A DNA stretch of 21,454 bases from an uncultured Lachnospiraceae bacterium (GTDB lineage: Bacteria > Bacillota > Clostridia > Lachnospirales > Lachnospiraceae), in assembly GCA_959022495.1 (NCBI GenBank), contig CAUEYX010000047.1:1-21454 (forward strand), in the 5' to 3' direction. The notes beneath the pieces are model-generated. The model saw only the letters and a list, made by a program, of their open reading frames with translations, made no database searches and had not been told where the DNA came from. This document shows, piece by piece, positions 15,342 to 20,998 of the stretch. Each line of letters starts with the position of its first letter. The stretch's first letter is position 1. A program made the translations under genes and the position numbers.

Positions 15342-16469
15342 CTATAGCTTAATTTTTTCAATCTGTTTTCGCAGATCCTCGATCTCCCTATGTCCATAGA
15401 CCCTGTTAGTGATATCTTCGAATTTATGACCCAACATCCGCTTTCTGTCATTCTCGCGGACCTCATATTTTTCACACAGGCGGGAAAAAGTATGCCGGCA
15501 ATCGTGAGGAGTATGTTTTTCAATCCCTATGGACTTCAGCGCTGCATACATGCTGTCCCTGAATTCTTGGTCACAGGTCGTTATAAGCTTGCCGTACCTC
15601 TTTATCCTCCGTTTCACAAGGGGCAGTATGGCAGGATGGATCGGAACAATCCGACCTACTCCAGCCTCAGTTTTTACGCCGCCTTTGAAGTACAGGTCAT
15701 CAAAGTTTATTTCGAGAGACCTGTATGCGCTGATCCGGAAGCCGGAGTAGCACATGATCAGAACGAACTCTATGACCTCATCCTTTTTATTATCCCAGAG
15801 AATCTTCAGTTCCTGATCGGAGAATGGGATGCCGTGTTCGTCATCGTCCTCAATCTTAATTTTTGCAAATCGCGAATATCCTTTATCAAAAATATCATTC
15901 GCAAGAGCGTACTGGTCCATCTGTCCAAACAGGGTCTTCGGTAGCTCAGCAGAGGAGTGTGAGAGACGGTTAGCCACATCGTCGATCACCTTCTGAAAAT
16001 CCTCTTTGCGCAAATCCTGATATGGCTTATCATGCAGAGTTGAGCTGTTCTTGTACGCGGCTATCATACTTCTTTCCATGCTTGTCTTCTTTCCAGAATG
16101 ACCATATTCTTGCCCGAACTTATCAAGATAATATGCTCGGAATACCTCTTCAAACGTCATCTTCTGCTCGGACTCGATCGACAGCACTGCTTTATTGTAG
16201 TCTGCGATCATCGCTTGAAAGAATTTCGTGTCAAGCACCTGTTGCCCGCGCATCTCCTGCTCAATCCGGACCTCATCTCCAGGTTTGTACGTCCCGGCGC
16301 GGTAGGAGACCAGGACTGCGAGCCCGACCATCCTGTCGCTCACGTAACACAGCGCAGGAGGCGTTTTCTTTGCGCCGGAGTCATATTCTTCAGTTGCGGG
16401 CGGATAGACGCCGTAGGGGTTTCTGCGGCCCTTGCCGAGGTATCGTATCTGACCGCACTCAGTAGCCAT
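15342..16469 (-). CDS. int: Phage-type tyrosine recombinase (integrase), 5' end probably frameshifted
   Basis: 375 residues. It has a core-binding SAM-like domain (about 100-200) and the catalytic domain with Arg245 in YSGFRISAY and Lys266. His322 and Arg325 lie in HDCRHTF, His348 in LGHKFED, and Tyr358 in NRVYGH. All catalytic residues are present, so the body looks active. The ATG at 16469 has no ribosome site. A good one (GAAGGTGAT) precedes ATG 16503, which reads MPRSKKYPKLPNGY and stops at TGA. Resuming in the other frame gives GQIRYLGKGRRNPYGV, so an insertion of 1 or 7 nt near 16455-16465 has probably split the gene. Integrases of this kind excise and integrate prophages or ICEs. The attachment site would be at its left. 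Confidence 0.88.
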   Translation of the reverse strand: MATECGQIRYLGKGRRNPYGVYPPATEEYDSGAKKTPPALCYVSDRMVGLAVLVSYRAGTYKPGDEVRIEQEMRGQQVLDTKFFQAMIADYNKAVLSIESEQKMTFEEVFRAYYLDKFGQEYGHSGKKTSMERSMIAAYKNSSTLHDKPYQDLRKEDFQKVIDDVANRLSHSSAELPKTLFGQMDQYALANDIFDKGYSRFAKIKIEDDDEHGIPFSDQELKILWDNKKDEVIEFVLIMCYSGFRISAYRSLEINFDDLYFKGGVKTEAGVGRIVPIHPAILPLVKRRIKRYGKLITTCDQEFRDSMYAALKSIGIEKHTPHDCRHTFSRLCEKYEVRENDRKRMLGHKFEDITNRVYGHREIEDLRKQIEKIKL

Positions 16470-16540
16470 TCGGCAATTTAGGGTATTTCTTGCTTCGTGG
16501 CATAATTATCACCTTCTTTCTTATTTGGGTACAAAAAAGA

Positions 16541-16560
16541 CAGCCTGTGCTCTTGCAGGC
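16541..16560 (-). terminator. Minus-strand terminator between the BRO gene and the integrase
   Basis: On minus, GACGGCCTG pairs with CAGGCTGTC (one G-U) around a short loop, followed by a T6 run. It would stop transcripts from the BRO gene before the integrase. Confidence 0.6.
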
Positions 16561-16660
16561 CGTCACCGAAGATGATACAATATGTCATGTGTTAAACTTT
16601 TGTGTGTCCATCTTCGGATATGCATTGGGTCGCCCGGTATTACCAGTGCCGGGCGGTTTT
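16553..16660 (+). ncRNA. Possible small RNA with its own promoter and terminator
   Basis: TTGCAG (16553-16558), a 17-bp spacer and TACAAT (16576-16581) form a reasonable promoter. Transcription near 16588 would run to the hairpin CGCCCGG (16631-16637) / CCGGGCG (16649-16655) and TTTT at 16657-16660, giving an RNA of about 75 nt. The region also contains CCGAAGATG / CATCTTCGG arms (16566-16574, 16609-16617). It would be antisense to the leader region of the integrase-side transcript and to the BRO 3' end. No open reading frame with a ribosome site is present. Confidence 0.4.
16631..16660 (+). terminator. Plus-strand terminator facing the end of the BRO gene
   Basis: CGCCCGG / CCGGGCG stem with an 11-nt loop followed by GTTTTG. 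It resembles the terminator at 17885-17920, including a shared AGTGCCGGG flank. Confidence 0.6.
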
Positions 16661-16661
16661 G

Positions 16662-17537
16662 TTATTCTAAGCGTTTTAAGTCTTTTGCGTTCTCACTTGT
16701 TATGACAGACTTTCCGGTCTGGTTTTCAAGATTTATTCTTGCTGATTTTGCAACTGCACCGCCTTTTCTTGCGATTTCTTTATTCTCTTCTAAACCTTCG
16801 GGATTTTGTGCCTTTGATATTTCTGTTGTGGATGCTTCTGCCAACATGGTTAGGATTAATTCCATGTTCGACATATTGTCCCGGAGATTTTCTTTTTTGA
16901 GATTTTTAAGCTGCTTATATTCTTTTGTCTTCATGTCCGACCATGATTGGGATATTTCATCCGTCAGTATGGCATACTCCTGACCTTTTACACCGGTGCG
17001 TTTCCATTCGTCTGTAAGGTCTTTTCTTACCTCAATAGATTTTAAACGTTGGTTGATCCATGCATCAGAATAGCCCTTTTTCTTGTAATAATATAGCGCG
17101 CGGTCTATTGCCTGTTCTGGATCAGACATTTCGTCAATCCTGTCTTTTCCTATACTTGCAAGCCACATTTTGAATGGTTCGGCTTTGGGAGAAGGAATAG
17201 ACTGAATAATACGCAACAACTGCTCGGTATTGGCAACGTCAGTCAGTCTCTTTTTGCCATCCGCCGCCGTCATCTTCAACTGGTGACAATTTGTCACCGT
17301 TTCATTTCCTTCTTCTTTTAATCTTTGTTTCAGTTTATTCCAATATTTTCTGCCGTCCACGCTATCGGTTAAAATTTGACAAACGTCAACGATAGAGAAA
17401 TACCATTCTTCTTCATCTTCATTCCATGCAGTGCGGACTTTTTTATCTTCGAATAACTTTATTGATGTGTTGATGTTCTGTTCTTTTCTTGTAACACGCT
17501 TCTTTAATTCATTTAACTGGTCTTCGAATTCGCTCAT
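16662..17537 (-). CDS. BRO-N domain phage protein (DinD-like)
   Basis: 291 residues. The N-terminal BRO domain is at about residues 25-130 (VRTAWNEDEEEWYFSIVDV, then GRKYWNKLKQRLKEEG, NTEQLLRIIQSIPSPKAEPFKMWLA). The helical C-terminal part contains ALYYYKKKGYSDAWINQRLKSIEVRKDLTDEWKRTGV, typical of the DinD/BRO group, and the Gly-rich tail RKGGAVAKSARINLENQTGKSVITSENAK. BRO proteins are DNA-binding and often act as antirepressors or in the damage response of temperate phages. The start at 17537 follows GAAGGTGA; a longer start is not supported. It may be controlled by the palindrome at 17603-17622. Confidence 0.86.
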   Translation of the reverse strand: MSEFEDQLNELKKRVTRKEQNINTSIKLFEDKKVRTAWNEDEEEWYFSIVDVCQILTDSVDGRKYWNKLKQRLKEEGNETVTNCHQLKMTAADGKKRLTDVANTEQLLRIIQSIPSPKAEPFKMWLASIGKDRIDEMSDPEQAIDRALYYYKKKGYSDAWINQRLKSIEVRKDLTDEWKRTGVKGQEYAILTDEISQSWSDMKTKEYKQLKNLKKENLRDNMSNMELILTMLAEASTTEISKAQNPEGLEENKEIARKGGAVAKSARINLENQTGKSVITSENAKDLKRLE

Positions 17538-17590
17538 TAGTTTCACCTTCTTTCTGTTGTAGGAGCTCTGGTGCGCCAACATCAGGGCGG

Positions 17591-17618
17591 TTGACTTTTT
17601 ACGTACATTTGCTATAAT
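17591..17618 (+). promoter_or_regulatory. Strong promoter of the antitoxin RNA
   Basis: TTGACT (17591-17596), a 16-bp spacer and extended -10 TGCTATAAT (TATAAT 17613-17618). The start point would be near 17625, just before the repeat shared with the toxin leader. No protein follows with a ribosome site, so the product is RNA. Confidence 0.8.
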
Positions 17619-17622
17619 GTAC
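17603..17622. promoter_or_regulatory. Palindromic operator GTACATT-N6-AATGTAC
   Basis: Perfect 7-bp arms at 17603-17609 and 17616-17622, overlapping the -10 of the antitoxin RNA promoter. GTAC also ends each operator box in the repressor region (19829-19906), so a phage regulator may bind here. The BRO gene starts 66 nt away on the other strand. Confidence 0.45.
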
Positions 17623-17626
17623 TTAA

Positions 17627-17659
17627 CAGGACAGCCGGAAGGTGAGTGCAGGTCACCCG
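17627..17659. repeat. Direct repeat copy A (antitoxin RNA 5' end)
   Basis: Shares CAGGA-N4-CGGAA, GGTGAG, GCA, GTC and CCCG in order with copy B at 17816-17850. From CGGAA to CCCG, 21 of 24 positions match, with one 2-nt gap. Confidence 0.7.
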
Positions 17660-17685
17660 ACCCGGCGTAACTAAAAGCTATAAAG

Positions 17686-17725
17686 AATAGCCGTCAGCTT
17701 TGCAAGGGCAGGACGGCTATTTTTT
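17686..17725. terminator. Shared bidirectional terminator of antitoxin RNA and toxin mRNA
   Basis: 10-bp stem AATAGCCGTC (17686-17695) / GACGGCTATT (17712-17721). A T6 run follows on plus. On minus the toxin stop codon (17717-17719) lies inside the stem. Confidence 0.8.
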
Positions 17726-17800
17726 ATGCGTATAATTCAGAATGGCTAAGATCAGTATAGCAACGCTTACGATCAGGCTAAGTTCTTCATATGTACTCAT
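17717..17800 (-). CDS. 27-residue holin-like type I toxin
   Basis: The 27 codons begin MSTYEELSLIVSVAILILAI and end LNYTHKK. The MSTYE start, a single hydrophobic helix (about residues 8-22) and a short basic tail match the putative holin-like toxin family and the N-terminus of TxpA from B. subtilis, which are membrane-damaging type I toxins. The ribosome site AAGGTGGTG (17804-17812) lies 3-4 nt before ATG 17800. The mRNA leader contains the complement of repeat B, and the stop codon is inside a terminator shared with a convergent small RNA. No dedicated minus promoter is obvious; transcription may come from the GIY-YIG gene upstream, whose 3' end has no minus-strand terminator. Confidence 0.85.
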   Translation of the reverse strand: MSTYEELSLIVSVAILILAILNYTHKK

Positions 17801-17815
17801 AATCACCACCTTCCG

Positions 17816-17850
17816 CAGGATTCTCGGAACGGGTGAGAGCACGTCCCCCG
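17816..17850. repeat. Direct repeat copy B (complement lies in the toxin leader)
   Basis: Partner of 17627-17659. On the minus strand this segment immediately precedes the toxin ribosome site, so pairing with the antitoxin RNA would block initiation. Confidence 0.7.
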
Positions 17851-17884
17851 GCTGCCCGGTTAAATGCATTATTCTTTTGTGACT

Positions 17885-17920
17885 GCCCCGGCGGCTCGGG
17901 GAGTGCCGGGGCGGGTTTTT
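17885..17920 (+). terminator. Plus-strand terminator-like hairpin at the end of the GIY-YIG gene
   Basis: GCCCCGGC (17885-17892) / GCCGGGGC (17905-17912), then GGG and TTTTT. It faces the 3' end of the GIY-YIG gene just as the similar hairpin at 16631-16660 faces the BRO gene. Confidence 0.6.
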
Positions 17921-19166
17921 ATTTACTTTGACGCTTCATTTTCTGGCTGATGCGATATTGCTCGGCATTAGGCACATCGATGAACTCTACTGTTTTGTCA
18001 AAATTCTTTTTAACAACCTCTTTTATTTCGTCTAATGTAACATTGAAGAACTCTCGCCTTGTATTGACCATATTAAGCTTTCTGTCCTCAAACGCTTTAT
18101 GTAACGCGGCTTCGAGAGCCGGTGCATCATCAGAGAATATCATTGCGTGTACGTCAAAATTAAATGGTACAGATGCATCCCCCAGTTCGTCAATACGATC
18201 CTGGGGATCGAGACGGCGCGTCATACCTATTTTATAGACATTTTCCCCAAAGGCACCGATATTTGAAATTACATATACATATCCAGCACGCTGATTGGCT
18301 TCCCTGTAATCAATATCCTTCATAGCTTTATCAATATCCCGAAGCTGAATTTCAAGTTCGGATTTTTTCTGAATCAGATCGGCATCGTCAGGTGAGGATT
18401 CTAATTGTTTTAATAATTTTTCGTAAGCCGTTTGATAATGTGTCTGTTCTTTCTCTATTTTCTTTCGCTGAGCTTCGATTTCTTTTTGAAGTTTCGCAGC
18501 TTCCCGCATTTCGGCGCGAGCGGCTTTTTGAGCATCCTTTTCTTCCTGTTTCTTCTGCTGATACTCAAAAGCAAGTGTAAGTTCTTCTATTTTGGAATTT
18601 ATATAATTCGGAGCGATATACAAAGACATCATGATTCCGAGTTTTTGTATAGATTCAGCTGATTGTCTGATTTTTTTCAAAGACATTTCGTAATTATTGT
18701 ATTTAACTCTTGTTATGACATCTTCACAATCGCTGTTGAATGCGCGTAAGAAAAGTTTTTTCATATCTTTAATCATCTTGTTTCCTTTACTCTTGCTTCC
18801 ATCAACGGTCCATGTCTTAGATCCAAATATAGCAGTATCTTTTTTTATCATTTCTTTTTGATTTGCCCTTATCCGATCCAAAGCGGTTTTGTACAAATCC
18901 GAAGAAACAAAATTATATCTTGGAGTATACAATCCAAAATCTTGATATGTAATTGCATCTTCAAAGAAAATAGCCTCTTTTTTCATATCCGCGATTGATG
19001 CAGATAGCTTATCCACGGCTTTTTCCAGCTTTTCTTTTTTGGCTTCAAGTTCAATTATGTGTGTATTCAACGCGGCGGCATCCTGCATTTCAGGAGTCAA
19101 CAATTCCTTTAAGCCTTCATTTTCTTTTTTGATTTTTCCTGCATTGAAAATGTCCATAATTCCCAT
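17919..19166 (-). CDS. Coiled-coil DUF4041 protein with C-terminal GIY-YIG (T5orf172) nuclease domain
   Basis: 415 residues. There is an N-terminal coiled coil (about 12-70), a DUF4041-like helical region with FGLYTPRYNFVSSDLYKTALDRIR, and a second long coiled coil (about 200-290). The GIY-YIG domain follows from residue 294: GYVYVISNIG (295-304), YKIG (311-314), the usual Arg, Glu352 in ALEAALHKAF and REFF (371-374). GIY-YIG enzymes cut DNA. In this T5orf172 branch the target is unknown, and members are common in prophages beside the repressor, where superinfection-exclusion or abortive-infection genes often sit. That role is inferred, not shown. The start at 19166 follows AAGGAG. It is co-oriented with the repressor operon. 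Confidence 0.85.
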   Translation of the reverse strand: MGIMDIFNAGKIKKENEGLKELLTPEMQDAAALNTHIIELEAKKEKLEKAVDKLSASIADMKKEAIFFEDAITYQDFGLYTPRYNFVSSDLYKTALDRIRANQKEMIKKDTAIFGSKTWTVDGSKSKGNKMIKDMKKLFLRAFNSDCEDVITRVKYNNYEMSLKKIRQSAESIQKLGIMMSLYIAPNYINSKIEELTLAFEYQQKKQEEKDAQKAARAEMREAAKLQKEIEAQRKKIEKEQTHYQTAYEKLLKQLESSPDDADLIQKKSELEIQLRDIDKAMKDIDYREANQRAGYVYVISNIGAFGENVYKIGMTRRLDPQDRIDELGDASVPFNFDVHAMIFSDDAPALEAALHKAFEDRKLNMVNTRREFFNVTLDEIKEVVKKNFDKTVEFIDVPNAEQYRISQKMKRQSK

Positions 19167-19212
19167 AAGCTTTCTCCTTTTCTCTCGTATTTTCCGAGAA
19201 ACACCACATTCC

Positions 19213-19434
19213 TTATAAATGCGCAGATGCCTCAATTTCTTGTACGTCTGCCTTTTCAAAATCCCGTCCTGTAATGTGACGGATTGCATGATTGATAGCC
19301 TCTAATCGTTTACTATCGCAAAGATTGCTGTTGATGAAAATGGTGAATGACCCATCTTCATTTTCAGTTATTGCTTCATTGACAGTCATTCCATCTATGA
19401 AGAATACCTGGTAATCAAAACTCATTGTCTCCAC
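19213..19434 (-). CDS. Small ImmA/IrrE-like protein with degenerate HExxH (HAIRH)
   Basis: 73 residues. The fold pattern GSFTIFINSNLCDSKRLEAINHAIRHITGRDF...VQEIEASAH resembles the small phage ImmA/IrrE metallopeptidases (LxHElxHIxxxDF...IExxAH). The catalytic Glu of HExxH is replaced by Ala, giving HAIRH. The two zinc His remain. It overlaps the CI-like gene by 20 nt, the ImmR-ImmA order in which the protease inactivates the repressor. Here the protease should be inactive, so it may be a decoy or regulatory partner. The GTG start at 19434 has GAGG 7 nt upstream; ATG 19425 is the alternative. Confidence 0.65.
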   Translation of the reverse strand: METMSFDYQVFFIDGMTVNEAITENEDGSFTIFINSNLCDSKRLEAINHAIRHITGRDFEKADVQEIEASAHL

Positions 19435-19804
19435 GTTCTTTCCTCTTTAATGCCATGAGCATATCATAAGTTGTTTTTAAATCCTCTGGCGAGGCATCTT
19501 TTGCCGCGTCGAACAGCACACGGAGATCTTTGTTTTCAAAAAGAGCCTGTGCCATTTCAGCGGTTTCTTCGTTTAAATAATATTTTTCACCGCCTTCCTT
19601 TTCTTCACCTGTCATAAGATATTCTACTGATACACCCAGATAATCGGATATCTTTTGCATCTTATCCTGTTTAGGCGTATATCTTCCGGCTTTCCAATCT
19701 GAAAAAGTAGATTTTGTAATTCCTGCTCCTTTGGCTACATCAGAATCCTTTAATTCACATTTATCTCTTATTTCGCAGTAACGCTCATATGCACTTTTAG
19801 CCAT
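19415..19804 (-). CDS. CI-like XRE-family phage repressor
   Basis: 129 residues. The HTH_3 domain (about residues 5-65) includes DSDVAKGAGITKSTFSDWKAG and YLGVSVEYLM. The acidic helical C-terminal part (ETAEMAQALFENKDLRVLFDAAKDASPEDL) is typical of small phage repressors that bind DNA as dimers and lack an autoproteolysis domain. The start at 19804 follows AAAGGAG; longer starts lack support. The recognition helix KSTFSDWK is nearly that of the divergent Cro-like protein (KSTFSEWK), so both should bind the same boxes. It overlaps the ImmA-like gene by 20 nt, implying linked expression. Confidence 0.88.
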   Translation of the reverse strand: MAKSAYERYCEIRDKCELKDSDVAKGAGITKSTFSDWKAGRYTPKQDKMQKISDYLGVSVEYLMTGEEKEGGEKYYLNEETAEMAQALFENKDLRVLFDAAKDASPEDLKTTYDMLMALKRKERGDNEF

Positions 19805-19828
19805 AATACTCCTTTCTTTGAAATAATT

Positions 19829-19906
19829 CAGATTTCTGTACAAAAAGCGCTTGACAAATACAGATAACTGTACTATGATATAGCCACGAAGTTCAGAAAT
19901 CAGTAC
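19829..19906. promoter_or_regulatory. Repressor/Cro operator region, three 13-bp boxes
   Basis: CAGATTTCTGTAC (19829-19841), CAGATAACTGTAC (19861-19873) and CAGAAATCAGTAC (19894-19906) start 32 and 33 bp apart, three helical turns, so they face the same side. The middle box fills most of the spacer of the rightward promoter. A fourth, weaker copy is inverted at 19941-19953. Confidence 0.65.
19851..19879 (+). promoter_or_regulatory. Rightward lytic-type promoter (PR-like)
   Basis: TTGACA (19851-19856), a 17-bp spacer and TATGAT (19874-19879). It drives the Cro-like gene and early operon. An operator box (19861-19873) lies inside the spacer. Confidence 0.8.
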
Positions 19907-19957
19907 GAATTATCCTAACAATATATCCTTAAGGAGATTATAACTGATTTCCGAACT
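19890..19957 (+). repeat. Inverted repeat in the Cro leader
   Basis: AGTTCAGAAATCAGT (19890-19904) pairs with ACTGATTTCCGAACT (19943-19957), 14 of 15 matching. A third part-copy AGTTCGGAAA is at 19971-19980, beside the ribosome site of the Cro-like gene. It could be an RNA hairpin or extra repressor half-sites. Confidence 0.45.
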
Positions 19958-19997
19958 AAAATCAACATTAAGTTCGGAAAGGAGGAAACATATTTTA

Positions 19998-20183
19998 ATG
20001 TACAAAAAATATGAAGAACTACGTGATAAAACCGGAGTAACTGATTATCGGGTAGCTATGGATACAGGTATTCCTAAATCTACATTCTCCGAATGGAAAT
20101 CAGGGAGAAGTAAACCTAAATTAGAAAAACTTGTAAAAATAGCCGACTACTTCGGAGTATCTATCGAATACTTCCTTGAGTAG
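19998..20183 (+). CDS. Cro-like XRE-family regulator
   Basis: 61 residues, a lone helix-turn-helix domain (VTDYRVAMDTGIPKSTFSEWKSG, then KLEKLVKIADYFGVSIEYFL). It is similar along its whole length to the N-terminal domain of the CI-like protein on the other strand, which is the classic arrangement for a lysis/lysogeny switch. The ribosome site AAAGGAGG (19978-19985) is 12 nt before ATG 19998. It is first in the rightward early operon, behind the promoter at 19851-19879. Confidence 0.88.
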   Translation: MYKKYEELRDKTGVTDYRVAMDTGIPKSTFSEWKSGRSKPKLEKLVKIADYFGVSIEYFLE

Positions 20184-20251
20184 TGTAGCAGAAAGGGTGT
20201 ACAAAAAACTGGACATCGTAGAAAACCGCGATTCAGGAAAGGAGGAGCAGG

Positions 20252-20404
20252 ATGGAAAATAGCAGAGAAAAAGAAATACTCTGCCAGCAACTGGAATTAC
20301 TGGCAGAGCGTTCTAAAAACTGTGATGCTGTTGCCCTTGCAGGCATTACATCAGCTATGATTTCACTTTATTCTTTATTGTCATCGAGTGATTTCACGGT
20401 CTGA
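20252..20404 (+). CDS. Small phage protein of 50 residues
   Basis: ATG 20252 sits 5-10 nt after AAAGGAGG and opens a 50-codon frame: a charged N-terminus (MENSREKEILCQQLELLAER), then a mildly hydrophobic C-terminal part (VALAGITSAMISLYSLLSS). No family is recognised. It follows the Cro-like gene in the same direction and overlaps the end of the opposing gene at 20368-20529 by 37 nt, so the two genes converge and share 3' sequence. Confidence 0.6.
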   Translation: MENSREKEILCQQLELLAERSKNCDAVALAGITSAMISLYSLLSSSDFTV

Positions 20405-20529
20405 TATACAGTTTTGATCATGCCTGTGACATCTTTCCCTTTAAGAGGAGCTAAGTTGTCACGACTGAACCATGATGTGATAAAAGCGTTTGCTACTTCA
20501 ATCGTAAGTTCTTTATCAGTTTTGGACAT
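20368..20529 (-). CDS. Small opposing phage protein of 53 residues
   Basis: MSKTDKELTIEVANAFITSW followed by a Lys/Asp-rich part ending VKSLDDNKE. The LTIEVANAFITSWFSR...MIKTVYQTVKSL pattern faintly recalls the N-terminal helices of MucR-type regulators, a weak resemblance only. It runs against the early operon, between the Cro-like gene and the next rightward gene. ATG 20529 has AAGGAG 8 nt upstream. A minus-strand TATAAT (20581-20586) with a poor -35 lies about 50 nt upstream, so it may be expressed on its own in the lysogen. Confidence 0.6.
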   Translation of the reverse strand: MSKTDKELTIEVANAFITSWFSRDNLAPLKGKDVTGMIKTVYQTVKSLDDNKE

Positions 20530-20608
20530 TTTGACATCTCCTTTCATCAGACTCGGCTCCACCACAAAGCCTGTAAGGAGATTATATCACAAGGAGGTGA
20601 TAGCAAGA

Positions 20609-20770
20609 ATGAGCGAAAAAGAGAAACAGAACATTGCAGAGATGGTCGAGACAGCTAAGTATCTCGCGGAGAACGATCCGCAGGGACTTCTGATTGCTCG
20701 GAGCAACATGAACATTTTAAAAGCCCGAGCGGACATGGAAAAACAGGACAAGCAGAAGGAGGTGGTATAG
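20609..20770 (+). CDS. Small phage protein of 53 residues
   Basis: MSEKEKQNIAEMVETAKYL followed by AENDPQGLLIARSNMNILKARADMEKQ, a helical charged protein with no family I can name. It has an excellent ribosome site (AAGGAGGTGAT) before ATG 20609. The stop codon is directly adjacent to the ATG of the next gene at 20771, so it belongs to the same early transcript. Confidence 0.65.
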   Translation: MSEKEKQNIAEMVETAKYLAENDPQGLLIARSNMNILKARADMEKQDKQKEVV

Positions 20771-20998
20771 ATGCCAGAGATCATTAACGCGGCAGGCATT
20801 GCCCGGATAATCCGATGTAGCCCAATCCTGGTGCGGCACAAGATGCGAATGGGAGAGTGGAAATTTGGGCGTGTGATCCCGCCGCCGCATAAGGGCGGGC
20901 AATACAAATACGAGGCGACAATCACGGAGGTCGCGAAGTATATTGACATTCCCCGTGAGGAAGCAGAGAGGAGGTTGAAGGAGGCATGGAAGAACTAA
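20771..20998 (+). CDS. Small phage DNA-binding-like protein
   Basis: 75 residues: INAAGIARIIRCSPILVRHKMRMGEWKFGRVIPPP, then KGGQYKYEATITEVAKYIDIPREEAERRLKEAW. The arrangement (a helix-turn-helix-like start, then a wing-like Trp/Gly segment and a helix) recalls excisionase or MerR-type small binders, but I do not recognise a named family. It starts one base after the previous stop codon and overlaps the next gene by 13 nt. Confidence 0.6.
   Translation: MPEIINAAGIARIIRCSPILVRHKMRMGEWKFGRVIPPPHKGGQYKYEATITEVAKYIDIPREEAERRLKEAWKN

Larger units (their letters stand above)
17625..17725 (+). ncRNA. Candidate antisense RNA antitoxin
   Basis: RNA of about 100 nt starting after a strong promoter and ending at hairpin AATAGCCGTC (17686-17695) / GACGGCTATT (17712-17721) with a T6 run (17720-17725). 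Its 5' end (17627-17659) is a near-copy of 17816-17850, DNA that lies in the leader of the convergent toxin mRNA. It would therefore pair with that leader next to the toxin ribosome site. The 5' part itself can fold (GGTGA / TCACC inside GCCGG / CCGGC). It matches the logic of RNAII of the par/Fst type I systems, though the sequence is not one I recognise. Confidence 0.7.

Noticed and set aside
16560..16645. Minus-strand 20-codon frame starting MHIRRW
   Set aside because: No ribosome site, and the codons fall on a conserved-looking hairpin arm, so RNA is the better reading.
17731..17736. TATAAT as the -10 of a plus-strand promoter for an RNA over repeat B
   Set aside because: No -35 at an acceptable distance; repeat B is better read as the complement in the toxin leader.
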